From Candidatus Manganitrophus morganii (GTDB lineage: Bacteria; Nitrospirota; Nitrospiria; SBBL01; Manganitrophaceae), in NCBI GenBank assembly GCA_021651055.1, contig JAJHOH010000001.1, positions 3,658,001-3,722,000 of the forward strand: a DNA stretch of 64,000 nt. Direction: 5' to 3'. The notes beneath the pieces were generated by a model that was not told the origin of the DNA, did no database searches, and worked only from the letters and a program-made list of their open reading frames with translations. Shown here one piece after another: positions 26,601-37,917 of this stretch (position 1 is the stretch's first letter; every line of letters begins with the position of its first letter). A program made the position numbers and the translations under genes.

Positions 26601-27023
26601 ATGGCGAAAGAAGTGACGGCAATGGTTAAGCTTCAAATTCCGGCGGGCAAGGCGAATCCGGCTCCTCCGGTCGGTCCGGCCTTAGGTCAGCATGGCGTCA
26701 ACATCATGGAGTTCTGCAAGGCCTTCAATGCCAAGACACAGGGGCAAGAGGGGACGATCATCCCCGCTCTCATCAGCATCTACTCGGACCGCACATTCAC
26801 CTTTGTCTTGAAAAGTCCTCCCGCTGCGGAGCTTCTTAAAAAAGCGGCGGGGATCATCAAGGGATCGGCCGTTCCTCAGAAAGACAAGGTCGGCAAGGTG
26901 ACCCGTGCCCAGGTCGAAGAGATCGCAAAAACGAAAATGCAGGATTTGAATGCAGTCGATCTGGAGGGGGCCCGCAAGATCGTCGAGGGAACGGCGCGAA
27001 GCATGGGCATTACAGTCGAGTAG
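26601..27023 (+). CDS. rplK: Ribosomal protein L11
   Basis: The 140-aa length matches the family. The N-terminal [20 protein letters not shown] is the conserved proline-rich domain contacting thiostrepton and release-factor regions, and the C-terminal domain binds 23S rRNA helices 43-44. AAGGAG is five bases upstream of the ATG. It is followed by rplA after 43 bases, as in the classical L11 operon. Confidence 0.98.
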   Translation: MAKEVTAMVKLQIPAGKANPAPPVGPALGQHGVNIMEFCKAFNAKTQGQEGTIIPALISIYSDRTFTFVLKSPPAAELLKKAAGIIKGSAVPQKDKVGKVTRAQVEEIAKTKMQDLNAVDLEGARKIVEGTARSMGITVE

Positions 27024-27066
27024 TTCAGCACATACTTTGGAATGGGATCTATAAGCCGAGGGGAAA

Positions 27067-27756
27067 ATGGGTAAAAAATACGAGGGGGCAGTCGCAAAGG
27101 TTGAGGAGAGGGCATATAAGCTCGATGAGGCATTTGATCTGGTAAAGCAAGCTCATTTCGCCAAGTTCGACGAGAGTGTCGATATGGCGGTTCGCCTGGG
27201 GGTCGATCCGAAGCACTCCGATCAAATGGTGCGCGGCTCGGTCGTCCTCCCGCATGGAACCGGAAAAAAAGTGCGCATCCTGGTCTTTGCAAAGGGAGAA
27301 AAAGAAAAAGAGGCGACCCAGGCCGGAGCCGATTACGTCGGCTTGGATGACCTGATCGAGAAGATCAACCAGGGATGGCTTGATTTCGATACGGTTGTTG
27401 CGACCCCCGATTTAATGGGTGTGGTCGGTCGATTGGGAAAGGTCCTCGGTCCGCGCGGTTTGATGCCGAATCCGAAGACCGGAACGGTGACCTTCGATGT
27501 GGCGCGGGCGATCAGAGAGATCCGACAGGGAAAAGTGGAGTATCGGGTTGAGAAAGCCGCCATCATTCACGTGACGATCGGCCGCGTTTCCTTCACCGCG
27601 CAACAGCTTGCTGAAAATGCCGGTGTCATCATCGATTCCGTCATCAAGGCCAAGCCGGCCTCGGCCAAAGGGAAATATGTCAAGGGGATTACCGTCTCTT
27701 CCACAATGGGGCCCGGCATTCCAATTGATACGGGGAGCATCGGCGGCATCACTTAA
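27067..27756 (+). CDS. rplA: Ribosomal protein L1
   Basis: This 229-aa protein matches the family length, with [12 protein letters not shown] and the [17 protein letters not shown] block typical of L1. It forms the ribosomal stalk over 23S rRNA H76-78, and in several bacteria L1 represses translation of the L11-L1 mRNA. GAGGGG precedes the ATG. No leader matching the L1 target was evident. Confidence 0.98.
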   Translation: MGKKYEGAVAKVEERAYKLDEAFDLVKQAHFAKFDESVDMAVRLGVDPKHSDQMVRGSVVLPHGTGKKVRILVFAKGEKEKEATQAGADYVGLDDLIEKINQGWLDFDTVVATPDLMGVVGRLGKVLGPRGLMPNPKTGTVTFDVARAIREIRQGKVEYRVEKAAIIHVTIGRVSFTAQQLAENAGVIIDSVIKAKPASAKGKYVKGITVSSTMGPGIPIDTGSIGGIT

Positions 27757-27816
27757 CTCGGTTTTTTCGTGGCCGTACCAGGCAGGTTAACAAGAAACGA
27801 AGAATAAGGGCGGAAG
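27757..27816 (+). promoter_or_regulatory. Possible truncated L10 leader before rplJ
   Basis: The 60-base gap between rplA and rplJ contains CCGTACCAGGCAGGTTAAC, which resembles the conserved CCGTAGACAGCAGGT core of ribosomal L10 leaders. The gap is shorter than a full leader, so I only flag the resemblance. Confidence 0.3.
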
Positions 27817-28344
27817 ATGAAAAAAGAAGAAAAAGGTGTGATGATTGCGGAGTTGAAGGAAAAGTTTTCCCGAGCCAAGGTGGCCGTCCTGGCCGAGTTT
27901 TCCGGCATGGAGGTCGAAGAGATCCGAGCGGTGAAGAACGAGCTCCGCCGGGCGAAGGGAGAGTTTAAGGTCATTAAGAACACCCTTGCCTACCGGGCCG
28001 CAGAAGGGACGACGTTGCAGGGGATTCGTGATCATTTCAAGGGACCGATTGCCGTGGCCCTCGGTTATGACGATCCGGTCGCTCCGGCGAAGGCATTGAA
28101 TAACATTGCGGACAAACAGAAAAAGCTGAAGATCAAGGTGGGGGTTGTCGAAAATCAGGTCGTCGATCCGGTCCGACTGAAGCAGATCGCGAAGCTCCCA
28201 TCCAAAGAGGTCTTGGTCAGCCAGTTCATCGGCCGCCTGAAATCTCCGCTCTACGGATTGGCTGGTACCCTCAACGGCGTATTAAGCAAATTCGTCAGGA
28301 CCCTCCAAGCGGTCCATGATAAACGTCAGGCGCCCCCGGCCTAA
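27817..28344 (+). CDS. rplJ: Ribosomal protein L10
   Basis: This 175-aa protein is the base of the L7/L12 stalk; the N-terminal part (KVAVLAEFSGMEVEEIRAVKN) is the rRNA-binding region and the C-terminal helix carries L12 dimers. The length fits. Its gap to rplL holds a family B hairpin at 28367. Confidence 0.97.
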   Translation: MKKEEKGVMIAELKEKFSRAKVAVLAEFSGMEVEEIRAVKNELRRAKGEFKVIKNTLAYRAAEGTTLQGIRDHFKGPIAVALGYDDPVAPAKALNNIADKQKKLKIKVGVVENQVVDPVRLKQIAKLPSKEVLVSQFIGRLKSPLYGLAGTLNGVLSKFVRTLQAVHDKRQAPPA

Positions 28345-28366
28345 GTTTACGAAAGAGATCAAACAT

Positions 28367-28392
28367 GGGCGGCCACAGGGGGCCGCCCCTAC
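28367..28392 (+). repeat. Family B hairpin in the rplJ-rplL gap
   Basis: GGGCGGCC (28367-28374) pairs with GGCCGCCC (28381-28388) around ACAGGG, and ends CTAC. The right half (GCCCCTAC) matches the hairpins in the rpoB-rpoC gap. No T-run follows, so it is not a simple terminator. Confidence 0.7.
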
Positions 28393-28425
28393 AAACCCGT
28401 TCATTTAATAAGGAGAGAACCGAAA

Positions 28426-28830
28426 ATGGCACAGACAGAGGAAATGGAGTTAACGAACGATCAGATTATCAAGGCCGTTGAGAAGATGCCTGTACTTCAG
28501 TTGGCTGAGTTGATTAAGCTGGTTGAAGAGCGATTCGGCGTCACCGCCGCGGCGCCGATGGCCGTCGCCGCAGCCCCCGGGAGCGGGGGTGGCCAGGCGG
28601 CTGCAGCGGCCGAGGAGAAAACGGCGTTTGACGTGGTTCTTTCCGCTGCGGGCGATAAGAAAATTCAGGTCATCAAAGTGGTACGCGAGTTGACCAGCCT
28701 CGGTCTGAAGGAAGCGAAGGATCTCGTCGAAGGGGCCCCGAAAACCGTGAAGAGCGGTGTCACCAAGGAAGAGGCCGAATCGATGAAGAAGAAGCTCGAA
28801 GAAAATGGGGCCAAGGTCGAAATCAAGTAA
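28426..28830 (+). CDS. rplL: Ribosomal protein L7/L12
   Basis: The 134-aa protein is slightly longer than the usual 120-128. The N-terminal dimerisation helices ([20 protein letters not shown]) lead into an Ala/Gly-rich hinge (about 40-60), then the conserved C-terminal domain with [14 protein letters not shown], which contacts translational GTPases. GGAGAG precedes the ATG. It forms the stalk with L10. Confidence 0.98.
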   Translation: MAQTEEMELTNDQIIKAVEKMPVLQLAELIKLVEERFGVTAAAPMAVAAAPGSGGGQAAAAAEEKTAFDVVLSAAGDKKIQVIKVVRELTSLGLKEAKDLVEGAPKTVKSGVTKEEAESMKKKLEENGAKVEIK

Positions 28831-28932
28831 GATGTTCGGCCACTCCAGACCGAGTGCGTCTTCAAATCGGTTTTAAACTGAGTTCGATCGAAGGATCATC
28901 ACGACGTAAAAGATCGGAAATCCAAATTCGGA

Positions 28933-28965
28933 GGCGGGACCTTTCAATGAAGGGGGATTCCCGCC
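28933..28965 (+). other. Stem-loop in the rplL-rpoB gap
   Basis: GGCGGGA (28933-28939) pairs with TCCCGCC (28959-28965), with an inner CCTT/AAGG pair. It lies 61 bases before rpoB and is followed by GTCGATTTTCC, a short T-run. By analogy with the E. coli rplL-rpoB gap it may be an attenuator or an RNA-processing site; nothing here separates these. Confidence 0.45.
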
Positions 28966-29025
28966 GTCGATTTTCCGGAACGGTCTTTACGGGATGACCT
29001 TGAACATGGACTCCAGGAGGATTGA

Positions 29026-32000
29026 ATGGCACAGAGCACCGTAAACGGTACTCGAGACAGAAAAGATTTATCAAAAATCAGCATCCAGATTCCGATTCCG
29101 AATCTGATTGAGATTCAGAGGCAATCGTACGAGCGCTTCCTGCAAAGAGATATCCCTGCGGAGCAGCGGGAGGATATCGGATTGCAGTCCGCCTTTACGA
29201 GCGTCTTCCCGATCTCCGATTACAATGACACGGCGATGATCGAGTTTATCGACTACTCGATCGGAACCCCGAAATATGACGTGCAGGAATGCCTTGAACG
29301 AGGAATGACCTTTGCGGCCCCGTTGAAGATCCGCGTCCGCCTGGTCGTCTGGGACAAAGAGGCCAAAGGGGACGCAAAGAAGGTCCGAGACGTCCGTGAG
29401 CAGGAGGTCTACATTGGCGAACTTCCCCTGATGACCGAAAACGGGACGTTCCTGGTGAACGGAACCGAACGGGTGGTCGTGAGCCAGCTCCAACGCTCTC
29501 CCGGCGCCGCCTTCACGCATGACAAGGGAAGAACCCACGCCAGCGGCAAGGTTCTCTATTCCGCCCGGATTATTCCTTATCGGGGCTCATGGCTCGATTT
29601 CGAATTCGACGCCAAAGACATTCTCTACGTTCGAATCGATCGCCGGCGCAAACTTCCCGCCACGATCCTATTGAAAGCCTTTTCGCAGGAAGAGGGAGAC
29701 AAGCAGGAGAAGAAGTACACCCTGGCCGGACGGGAAGAAAAGGCCGAGGGAGGGAGCCTCGAAGAGGCAATCCTTAAGCTCTTTTACCCGATCGAAGAGG
29801 TCCGGATCGCGGAAGGCGCTTTCTGGCGGAAGCTCGATTCCGATATCCATGCCGGTATCAAGGCCCCGACCGATTTCATGGATAAAAAAGAGAAGGAGCT
29901 CCTCGCAAAAGAGGGGAGCAAGATGACCAAGGGGGTCCTCAAGCGGATGAAGACCGAGGGGATCAAAGAGATGCCTTATCCCAAGGAGGAGTTGATTGGG
30001 AAAGCGGTCCTCAACGACATCATCGATCCGAACACCGGTGAAGTTCTCCTTGAGCGCAATCATGAATTAACCGATGCCGTTCTGGCCAAAATTGCCGAAG
30101 CCGGGATCAAAGAGATCAAAGTCCTCTACATCGACAACATCCAGGTCCTTCCGGTGATTCGCGATACCTTGTCGATGGAGAAGGTCGCCTCGCCGGATGA
30201 AGCGATGGTGGAGATCTATCGGCGTTTGCGCCCGGGGGAGACCCCGACCATGGAGACGGCCCGCGTTCTCTTCGACAATCTCTTCTACAACCCCAAGCGC
30301 TATGATCTTTCACCGGTCGGCCGGCTGAAGCTGAACAAAAAACTCAACCTCGATCTGCCGCTCGAACGGAGAACCCTGACGGCGCCCGATATCGTCGAAG
30401 TGATCCGTTATCTGGTCAATTTGAAAACCGGAAAGGGAGAGATCGAAGATATCGATCATCTCGGCAATCGCCGCGTCCGGTCGGTCGGCGAACTGCTTGA
30501 GAACCAGTTCCGGATCGGCCTGGTCCGGATGGAGCGGACGATCAAGGAGCGGATGAACCTGCTCGATCTGGAAACCGTTCTCCCGCACGACCTGATCAAC
30601 GCCAAGCCGGTGATCGCCGTCATAAAGGAATTCTTCGGAAGCAGCCAGCTCTCGCAGTTCATGGACCAGACCAATCCGCTGGCCGAAATCACCCACAAGC
30701 GGCGTCTCTCCGCGCTGGGGCCCGGCGGGTTGACCCGGGAGCGGGCCGGATTCGAAGTTCGCGACGTTCACCCGAGCCATTACGGCCGGATCTGTCCGAT
30801 CGAAACGCCGGAAGGTCCGAACATCGGCTTGATCACCTCGCTCGCCACCTATGCGCGGGTCAACGAGTTCGGCTTTATCGAGTCGCCTTACCGTAAGGTG
30901 AAGAGCGGACGGGTGACCGAGGAGATCGAGTTTATCTCGGCGATCGACGGCGACAAATACGTCATCGCCCAGGCGAACACCAAGGTCGACGGGAAGGGAA
31001 AAATTACTGCCGACAGCATCTCCGCCCGTTACGCGGGAGATTTCGTCATGGTCCCGGCCGAACGGGTCGAATACATGGACGTCTCGCCGAAGCAGATCGT
31101 CAGCGTGGCGACGGCGTTGATTCCGTTTTTGGAAAACGACGACGCCAACCGGGCGCTGATGGGTTCGAACATGCAGCGCCAGGCGGTGCCGTTGATCGCC
31201 ACCGAGGCCCCGTTCGTCGGGACCGGAATGGAAGCGATCGTCGCGCGGGATTCGGGTTACGTGCTGCTGGCCCGGCGGCCGGGGGTGATCGAAAGCGTCG
31301 ATGCGACCCGGATCGTCGTGAAAGCGGAATTGACCCGCAAAGAAAAAGAAAATGCCTCGGAAGATCCGGAGGTGGCGCTTGATGTTTACAACCTGATCAA
31401 GTTCCAGCGCTCCAATCAGAACACCTGTATCACTCAGAAGCCGGTCGTCACCGTCGGAATACGGGTGAAGAAGGGGGATGTCCTGGCGGACGGCCCCGCG
31501 ATCGACCAAGGAGAATTGGCCTTGGGCCGAAACGTCCTGGTCGCCTTCATGCCGTGGGGCGGATACAACTTCGAAGACGCGATCCTCATCTCCGAAAGAC
31601 TCGTGCGCGAAGATCACTTCACCTCGATCCACATTGAGGAGTTCGAGCTCGAAGCGCGCGACACCAAGCTCGGAAAGGAAGAGATCACCCGGGATATTCC
31701 GAACGTCAGCGAAGATGCGTTGAAGAATCTCGACGAATCGGGAATCATTCGGATCGGCGCCGAAGTGAAGCCGGGAGACATCCTGGTCGGCAAGGTGACC
31801 CCGAAAGGGGAAACCCAGCTGACGCCGGAGGAGAAGCTGCTGCGGGCGATCTTCGGCGAGAAGGCGGGCGACGTGAAGGACGCGTCGCTCTATGTTCCCC
31901 CCGGCATCGAGGGGATCGTCGTCGACGTGAAGATCTTCTCGCGAAAGAGCGTCGAGAAAGATGAGCGCTCCAAGAGCATCGAAAATGAAGATGTGATCCG

Positions 32001-33069
32001 GCTCCAAAGGGATCATCAAGACGAGCTTCGGATCATCGAAGAGGAGAAACATAAAAAGATCCGCAAGCTCCTTCTCGGAAAGCTCGCCGGGGTCGATATC
32101 GTCGATCCGGAGACGGGTGAGAGCCTTCTCAAGAAAAAGAAAAAGATCACCAAGGAGATCCTCGATCGAATTCCGGATGAGGAGTTGAAGAACGTCCTCT
32201 TGAATGAGCCGGAGGAGCAGGAGAAGATCGACCGGATCGAGGCCTTCACCAAAGAGCAGATCGATATTTTGCAGACGATCTACGATGAGAAGGCCGGCCG
32301 GTTGAAGCGGGGCGACGAGCTTCCTCCGGGGGTGATCAAGCTGGTGAAAGTCTTCATCGCCATGAAGCGGAAACTCCAGGTCGGAGACAAGATGGCCGGA
32401 CGGCACGGAAACAAGGGGGTTGTCTCCCGCGTTCTGCCGGAAGAGGATATGCCCTATCTTCCGGATGGGACGCCGGTCGGGATCGTTCTGAACCCATTGG
32501 GCGTTCCTTCCCGTATGAACGTCGGCCAGATCTTGGAAACCCATCTCGGTTGGGCGGCGAAAGCGCTGGGGCTCCATTTGGCGAGCCCGGTCTTCGACGG
32601 CGCCACCGAGAAAGAGATCAAGGAGATGCTTCAGAAGGCGAAACTCCCCACAAGCGGACAGACGGTCCTCTACGATGGGAAGTCCGGAGAGCCGTTTAAT
32701 CGCCCTGTGACGGTCGGCTACATGTATATGATGAAGCTCCACCATTTGGTGGACGACAAGATCCACGCCCGTTCGATCGGCCCTTATTCGCTGGTGACGC
32801 AACAGCCGCTCGGAGGAAAGGCGCAATTCGGAGGACAACGTCTCGGAGAAATGGAGGTCTGGGCGCTTCAAGCCTACGGCGCCGCCTCCATCCTTCAGGA
32901 GTTCCTCACGGTGAAATCGGATGACGTTCCCGGACGATCCCGGATCTACGAGGCCATTGTGAAAGGCGAGAACTTCCTCGAGCCGGGCCTTCCGGAGTCG
33001 TTCAACGTCTTGATCAAAGAGCTGCAAAGCTTGGGTCTCGACGTGGAACTCATCAAGGGAAGAGAGTAA
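29026..33069 (+). CDS. rpoB: RNA polymerase beta subunit
   Basis: This 1347-aa subunit is close in length to proteobacterial beta. The rifampicin region reads [20 protein letters not shown] and continues [10 protein letters not shown]: Asp516, His526 and Ser531 (E. coli numbering) are wild type, with Thr where E. coli has Asn518. The active-site lysine loop is [12 protein letters not shown] near residue 1120. The ATG has AGGAGG upstream. Beta and beta-prime form the catalytic core with alpha (56709). A family B element fills the gap to rpoC. Confidence 0.99.
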   Translation: MAQSTVNGTRDRKDLSKISIQIPIPNLIEIQRQSYERFLQRDIPAEQREDIGLQSAFTSVFPISDYNDTAMIEFIDYSIGTPKYDVQECLERGMTFAAPLKIRVRLVVWDKEAKGDAKKVRDVREQEVYIGELPLMTENGTFLVNGTERVVVSQLQRSPGAAFTHDKGRTHASGKVLYSARIIPYRGSWLDFEFDAKDILYVRIDRRRKLPATILLKAFSQEEGDKQEKKYTLAGREEKAEGGSLEEAILKLFYPIEEVRIAEGAFWRKLDSDIHAGIKAPTDFMDKKEKELLAKEGSKMTKGVLKRMKTEGIKEMPYPKEELIGKAVLNDIIDPNTGEVLLERNHELTDAVLAKIAEAGIKEIKVLYIDNIQVLPVIRDTLSMEKVASPDEAMVEIYRRLRPGETPTMETARVLFDNLFYNPKRYDLSPVGRLKLNKKLNLDLPLERRTLTAPDIVEVIRYLVNLKTGKGEIEDIDHLGNRRVRSVGELLENQFRIGLVRMERTIKERMNLLDLETVLPHDLINAKPVIAVIKEFFGSSQLSQFMDQTNPLAEITHKRRLSALGPGGLTRERAGFEVRDVHPSHYGRICPIETPEGPNIGLITSLATYARVNEFGFIESPYRKVKSGRVTEEIEFISAIDGDKYVIAQANTKVDGKGKITADSISARYAGDFVMVPAERVEYMDVSPKQIVSVATALIPFLENDDANRALMGSNMQRQAVPLIATEAPFVGTGMEAIVARDSGYVLLARRPGVIESVDATRIVVKAELTRKEKENASEDPEVALDVYNLIKFQRSNQNTCITQKPVVTVGIRVKKGDVLADGPAIDQGELALGRNVLVAFMPWGGYNFEDAILISERLVREDHFTSIHIEEFELEARDTKLGKEEITRDIPNVSEDALKNLDESGIIRIGAEVKPGDILVGKVTPKGETQLTPEEKLLRAIFGEKAGDVKDASLYVPPGIEGIVVDVKIFSRKSVEKDERSKSIENEDVIRLQRDHQDELRIIEEEKHKKIRKLLLGKLAGVDIVDPETGESLLKKKKKITKEILDRIPDEELKNVLLNEPEEQEKIDRIEAFTKEQIDILQTIYDEKAGRLKRGDELPPGVIKLVKVFIAMKRKLQVGDKMAGRHGNKGVVSRVLPEEDMPYLPDGTPVGIVLNPLGVPSRMNVGQILETHLGWAAKALGLHLASPVFDGATEKEIKEMLQKAKLPTSGQTVLYDGKSGEPFNRPVTVGYMYMMKLHHLVDDKIHARSIGPYSLVTQQPLGGKAQFGGQRLGEMEVWALQAYGAASILQEFLTVKSDDVPGRSRIYEAIVKGENFLEPGLPESFNVLIKELQSLGLDVELIKGRE

Positions 33070-33100
33070 CAAAGACGCATATTAGGGGGTCTCTTGCTGT

Positions 33101-33178
33101 GTAGGGGCGAATCTTGTATTCGCCCCTCATTTAGGGCGGGAGGCTTCTCTTTAGGGCGATCACAAGGATCGCCCCTAC
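33101..33178 (+). repeat. Family B composite palindrome in the rpoB-rpoC gap
   Basis: Two hairpins sit in tandem: AGGGGCGAAT/ATTCGCCCCT (33103-33112 with 33118-33127, loop CTTGT) and GGGCGATC/GATCGCCC (33154-33161 with 33167-33174, loop ACAAG). The ends GTAGGGGCGA (33101-33110) and TCGCCCCTAC (33169-33178) are also perfect inverted repeats, so the whole is one palindromic unit with two sub-hairpins whose loops are complementary. The rpoC site follows it closely. Confidence 0.8.
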
Positions 33179-33191
33179 TTTTGGAGGTTCA

Positions 33192-36100
33192 ATGGAGACA
33201 ATTAGTAAGGTCGAAGCGATTAACAGCCTGTTTGAAAAATCGAAAGACCCGATCTCTTTTGATGCCATCCGTATTCGAATTGCTTCGCCGGAGAAAATCC
33301 GCTCCTGGTCCTACGGCGAGGTCAAGAAACCGGAGACGATCAATTACCGTTCGTTTAAACCGGAGCGGGACGGGCTCTTCTGCGCCCGGATCTTCGGGCC
33401 GATCAAGGACTGGGAGTGCAACTGCGGAAAATACAAACGGATGAAGCACCGCGGGATCGTCTGCGACAAGTGCGGCGTCGAAGTGATTCAGTCGAAGGTT
33501 CGCCGCGAGCGGATGGGACATATCGAGCTCGCCTCTCCGGTGGCGCACATTTGGTTTTTGAAGGGGGTCCCGAGCCGGATCGGCGCGCTGCTCGACATGA
33601 CCTTGAAGCAGCTCGAGCGGGTTCTCTATTTCGAGAATTACATTGTCATCGATCCGAAAGACACCGATCTGAAAGAAAAAGAGATCCTGACCGAGGACCG
33701 CTATCGTGCCTTGTTGGAGCAATACGGAAACCACGGATTCCGCGCCGACATGGGGGCGGAGTCGATTCGCGAATTGCTGCGGAAGCTCGATCTCGATACG
33801 ATGTGGAATGAGCTGCATCTGAAGGTGGCCGAGGCCAGCTCAACCGCCGTGAAGAAAAAGCTGACGAAGCGATTGAAGGTGATCGAGTCGTTCCGGAAGT
33901 CGGGGAACCGCCCGGATTGGATGATCCTCGACGTCATTCCGGTCCTTCCGCCGGAGCTGCGGCCGTTGGTGCCGCTCGACGGGGGACGGTTTGCGACGTC
34001 CGATTTGAATGATCTTTATCGGCGCGTGATCAACCGGAACAACCGGTTGAAGCGTCTGATCGAATTAAAGGCCCCTTCCGTCATCATCCGGAATGAGAAG
34101 CGGATGTTGCAGGAATCGGTCGACGCCCTCTTCGACAACGGCCGGCGCGGCCGGGCGATCCGAGGACCCAATAAGCGTCCGCTCAAATCGCTCTCCGATA
34201 TGCTCAAAGGAAAGCAGGGGCGGTTCCGTCAGAACCTGCTCGGAAAGCGGGTCGACTACTCGGGGCGGTCGGTGATCGTCGTCGGGCCGGAGCTCAAGCT
34301 CCATCAGTGCGGTCTGCCGAAGAAGATGGCGCTGGAGCTTTTCAAGCCGTTCATCTTCCAGAAGCTCGAAGAACGGGGTTATGTCACCACGATCAAGAGC
34401 GCGAAGAAGATGGTGGAAAAAGAGCGGCCCGAGGTGTGGGATGTGCTCGATGAGGTGATCAAAGAGCATCCGGTCCTGCTGAACCGGGCGCCGACATTGC
34501 ACCGGCTCGGCATCCAGGCGTTCGATCCGTTGCTGGTGGAAGGGAAAGCGATCCGTCTTCATCCGCTCGTCTGCGCCGCGTTTAACGCCGACTTCGACGG
34601 AGACCAGATGGCGGTCCACGTCCCCCTTTCGGTCGAAGCGCAGATCGAGGCGCGCGTTTTGATGATCGCGATCAATAACATCCTCTCCCCCGCCAGCGGA
34701 AAGCCGATCATGGTCCCCTCTCAAGACATGGTGCTCGGCTGCTACTGGCTGACGAAGGAGCGGAGCGGGGCGAAGGGAGAAGGGAAGCTCTTCTCCTCCG
34801 CGGAAGAGGTGCGGATCGCCTACGATCATCGAGAAGTGGAAGAGCATGCCCGGATCAAGGTCAAGCGGGACGGCAGTATGGTTGAGACTACGGTCGGCCG
34901 GATCATTTTGGGCGAGATCCTTCCTCCCTCGATTCCGTTTTCGATGATCAATAAAGTCTTGAACAAGAAAGAGCTGATGAAGCTGATCGATACGGCCTAC
35001 CGCGAGGCGGGCCATCGCGAAACGGTCGTCCTGCTGGATCGGGTCAAAGATCTCGGTTATCTCTACGCGACCAAAGCCGGCATTTCCATCAGCATCGACG
35101 ACATGCACATTCCGAGCAAGAAGGAAGCGTCGATTGAAAAGGCAAAAAAGGAAGTGCTGGAGATCGAGAAACAGTATGCCGAGGGTCTGATTACGAACGG
35201 CGAACGTTATAACAAAGTAGTCGATATCTGGGCGCATGTCACCGAAGTGGTCGCCAGCGAAATGATGAAAGAGCTCGGGCAAGAGGAAGAGAACATCAAG
35301 AAAGGATCGGGCAAGGGAAAACAGTTCAACTCGATCTTCATGATGGCCGATTCGGGCGCCCGGGGCAGCACCCAGCAGATCCGTCAACTCGGCGGAATGC
35401 GGGGATTGATGGCGAAGCCGTCGGGGGAGATCATCGAAACCCCGATCACCGCCAACTTCCGAGAAGGATTGACGGTGTTGCAATACTTCATCTCGACGCA
35501 CGGCGCCCGGAAAGGTCTTGCCGATACGGCGTTGAAGACGGCGAACTCCGGCTACCTGACACGGCGTCTGGTCGATATCGCCCAGGATGTGATCGTGAAC
35601 GACCTCGACTGCGGCACGTCCGACGGGATCACGGTGACCGCCCTGGTGGAAGGGGGAGAGGTGATCGAGCCGCTCGAGGAAAGAATCCTCGGCCGGGTGA
35701 CCGCGGAGGACATCCGCGACCCGATCACCGGAGAGTTGATCTGCGCGGCCATCGAAGAGCTTGATGAGAAAAGAACGCAGGACGTTGTGGAAGCCGGTAT
35801 CGACAAGGTGAAGATCCGTTCGGTGCTGACCTGTCAGGCGCGCCGGGGTGTTTGTGTGAGATGCTACGGACGGGATCTGGCACGGGGCCGATTGGTCGAG
35901 AAAGGGGAGGCGGTCGGCGTGATCGCGGCCCAATCGATCGGAGAGCCCGGAACACAGCTGACGATGCGGACCTTCCACATCGGCGGTACGGCGAGCAAGG
36001 TCATCGAGCAGACGGTTCTTGAAGCGAAGAATGCCGGTATCCTGAAATATCTCAATCTTAATACCGTGAAGAATAAAGACGGCGACATGGTCGCGATGAA

Positions 36101-37358
36101 CCGGAACGGGAAAATCGCGGTCTATGATGAAACCGGCCGTGAGAAAGAGAAATACTCGGTCGTTTACGGCGCCAGAATCAAAGTAAAAGATGGCGCACGG
36201 GTAGAGCCGAGCCAAAAGTTGGTGGAATGGGATCCTTACTCCCTCTCGATTTTGACCGAGGTCGGCGGAAAGATCGCCTTCGGAGACATCATCGAGGGGC
36301 AGACGATGCGGGAAGAGGTTGACGAGGTGACCGGATTGTCCCGACGGGTGATCGTCGATTATCCAGGCTCCAATCTCAGACCGCGTATCTCGATCAAGGA
36401 CGAAGGGGGGAAGACGGCGAAGATCTCCTCTTCCGCCGCCGTCGCCCGGTATCTTTTGCCGGCCGGAGCCCACATTCTGGTCGAGCGGGGACAGGTTGTT
36501 TTTCCGGGGGATGTTCTTGCGAAGATCCCGCGGGAAACGACCAAGACCAAAGATATCACCGGCGGTCTTCCCCGCGTGGCCGAGCTCTTCGAGGCGAGAA
36601 AGCCGAAGGAGCAAGCGGTCATCTCCGAGATCGACGGAACCGTCGAATACGGCGGCTTCGTCAAAGGAATGCGGAAGGTCATTGTCCGGAACGAGATGGG
36701 AGACGCCCGGGAGTATTACATCCCCAAAGGCAAACATGTCAACGTCCATGAGGGAGACTGGGTTCATGCCGGCGAGCCGCTTATGGACGGCTCGGCGAAC
36801 CCGCACGATATCTTGGATGTCCTCGGTCCGAAGGAACTACAAAAGTATCTTGTGGACGAAGTCCAGGAAGTGTACAGGCTACAGGGGGTCTCGATCAACG
36901 ATAAACACATCGAGATCATCGTTCGCCAGATGCTCCGAAGGGTGAAAATTGAAGAGCCGGGGGACACCGAGTTTCTCATCGGGAACCAGGTCGATAAGTT
37001 CGTCTTTCAGTTGGAAAACGAACGGGTGATGGCCAAAGGAGGACGGCCGGCGATTGGAAAACCGATTCTGCTCGGAATCACCAAAGCGGCCCTCTCGACC
37101 GACAGCTTCATCTCGGCGGCCTCGTTCCAAGAAACCACCCGTGTTCTGACGGAAGCGGCGATCAGCGGAAAAACCGATGATCTCTTGGGGCTCAAAGAAA
37201 ATGTGATCGTCGGAAGGCTCATTCCGGCGGGAACCGGATTAAGCAGCTATCGCGAAGTCTATGTCCGGGTGCCGCAGCCGGAGGAAGCCGCGGCGGTCGC
37301 GCAAGAGGCCGTCCCGCAGCTCCCCGCCCCGAGCGAGGAGCCGGCTCCGGCCGAGTAA
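33192..37358 (+). CDS. rpoC: RNA polymerase beta-prime subunit
   Basis: This 1388-aa subunit carries the catalytic NADFDGDQM near residue 466, whose three aspartates hold the active-site Mg. The N-terminal zinc site CNCG...CDKC is near residues 76-94 and the second site [11 protein letters not shown] near 881. The trigger loop includes MRTFHIGG near 925. GGAGG precedes ATG 33192. The C-terminal tail is Ala/Pro/Glu-rich ([18 protein letters not shown]). It is co-transcribed with rpoB. Confidence 0.99.
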   Translation: METISKVEAINSLFEKSKDPISFDAIRIRIASPEKIRSWSYGEVKKPETINYRSFKPERDGLFCARIFGPIKDWECNCGKYKRMKHRGIVCDKCGVEVIQSKVRRERMGHIELASPVAHIWFLKGVPSRIGALLDMTLKQLERVLYFENYIVIDPKDTDLKEKEILTEDRYRALLEQYGNHGFRADMGAESIRELLRKLDLDTMWNELHLKVAEASSTAVKKKLTKRLKVIESFRKSGNRPDWMILDVIPVLPPELRPLVPLDGGRFATSDLNDLYRRVINRNNRLKRLIELKAPSVIIRNEKRMLQESVDALFDNGRRGRAIRGPNKRPLKSLSDMLKGKQGRFRQNLLGKRVDYSGRSVIVVGPELKLHQCGLPKKMALELFKPFIFQKLEERGYVTTIKSAKKMVEKERPEVWDVLDEVIKEHPVLLNRAPTLHRLGIQAFDPLLVEGKAIRLHPLVCAAFNADFDGDQMAVHVPLSVEAQIEARVLMIAINNILSPASGKPIMVPSQDMVLGCYWLTKERSGAKGEGKLFSSAEEVRIAYDHREVEEHARIKVKRDGSMVETTVGRIILGEILPPSIPFSMINKVLNKKELMKLIDTAYREAGHRETVVLLDRVKDLGYLYATKAGISISIDDMHIPSKKEASIEKAKKEVLEIEKQYAEGLITNGERYNKVVDIWAHVTEVVASEMMKELGQEEENIKKGSGKGKQFNSIFMMADSGARGSTQQIRQLGGMRGLMAKPSGEIIETPITANFREGLTVLQYFISTHGARKGLADTALKTANSGYLTRRLVDIAQDVIVNDLDCGTSDGITVTALVEGGEVIEPLEERILGRVTAEDIRDPITGELICAAIEELDEKRTQDVVEAGIDKVKIRSVLTCQARRGVCVRCYGRDLARGRLVEKGEAVGVIAAQSIGEPGTQLTMRTFHIGGTASKVIEQTVLEAKNAGILKYLNLNTVKNKDGDMVAMNRNGKIAVYDETGREKEKYSVVYGARIKVKDGARVEPSQKLVEWDPYSLSILTEVGGKIAFGDIIEGQTMREEVDEVTGLSRRVIVDYPGSNLRPRISIKDEGGKTAKISSSAAVARYLLPAGAHILVERGQVVFPGDVLAKIPRETTKTKDITGGLPRVAELFEARKPKEQAVISEIDGTVEYGGFVKGMRKVIVRNEMGDAREYYIPKGKHVNVHEGDWVHAGEPLMDGSANPHDILDVLGPKELQKYLVDEVQEVYRLQGVSINDKHIEIIVRQMLRRVKIEEPGDTEFLIGNQVDKFVFQLENERVMAKGGRPAIGKPILLGITKAALSTDSFISAASFQETTRVLTEAAISGKTDDLLGLKENVIVGRLIPAGTGLSSYREVYVRVPQPEEAAAVAQEAVPQLPAPSEEPAPAE

Positions 37359-37387
37359 GCGCAGTACGGATCGATTTTTGTTTCGTG

Positions 37388-37423
37388 TTGAAGTCTCCCG
37401 TGTTTTGCAGCGGGAGACTTCAA
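37388..37423 (+). terminator. 13-bp stem-loop after rpoC (no T-run)
   Basis: TTGAAGTCTCCCG (37388-37400) pairs perfectly with CGGGAGACTTCAA (37411-37423) around a 10-base loop, 30 bases after the rpoC stop and just before the rpsL promoter. No plus-strand T-run follows, so termination may be partial, or the stem may protect or process the 3' end. Confidence 0.55.
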
Positions 37424-37431
37424 CAAAGCGC

Positions 37432-37460
37432 TTGACAAATAAGAATTCTTTCACTATACT
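37432..37460 (+). promoter_or_regulatory. Sigma-70 promoter of the str operon
   Basis: TTGACA (37432-37437) and TATACT (37455-37460) are separated by 17 bases, with the predicted start near 37467 and a leader of about 28 bases to the rpsL GTG. It would drive rpsL-rpsG and, by read-through, fusA-tuf and the S10 array. Confidence 0.85.
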
Positions 37461-37494
37461 TCCACAGTTTCGGTGCTTCATTACAGGAGGGTCT

Positions 37495-37866
37495 GTGCCC
37501 ACAGTCAGTCAGTTGATTAAAAGAGGACGTGAAAAAGCCCGGACAAAGACCAAAAGTCCGGCGTTGAAGGGATCGCCTCAGAAGAGAGGGGTCTGCGTCC
37601 GTGTCTACACCACGACGCCGAAGAAGCCGAACTCTGCTTTGAGAAAGGTGGCGCGTGTCCGCCTGACCAATGGGATGGAAGTCACTTCTTATATTCCGGG
37701 GGTCGGTCACAATCTGCAGGAGCATTCGATCGTGCTTGTCCGCGGAGGAAGGGTGAAGGATCTTCCCGGCGTTCGTTATCACATTGTCCGGGGCGCGCTC
37801 GACACGGTCGGCGTCGCGAATCGGAAGCAGGGGCGCTCCAAGTACGGAGCGAAGACACCGAAATAA
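37495..37866 (+). CDS. rpsL: Ribosomal protein S12
   Basis: GTG 37495 follows AGGAGGG and gives [14 protein letters not shown], the standard S12 start, 123 aa. The decoding-centre loops [16 protein letters not shown] and DLPGVRYH keep the lysines whose change gives streptomycin resistance, so the gene looks wild type there. The protein monitors codon-anticodon pairing at the A site. It begins the str operon. Confidence 0.98.
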   Translation: MPTVSQLIKRGREKARTKTKSPALKGSPQKRGVCVRVYTTTPKKPNSALRKVARVRLTNGMEVTSYIPGVGHNLQEHSIVLVRGGRVKDLPGVRYHIVRGALDTVGVANRKQGRSKYGAKTPK

Positions 37867-37917
37867 GGAGAGGTTGATCTGATTCGTCTCCGATTGTAAT
37901 TTCTTACTGAGGTTGAG

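Noticed and set aside
30310-33072. 920-codon open frame on the minus strand over rpoB
   Set aside because: It lies fully within rpoB, its frame mirrors the codon bias of the sense gene, its translation shows no domain, and no RBS is present. A similar 913-codon frame (34065-36806) over rpoC was rejected for the same reason.
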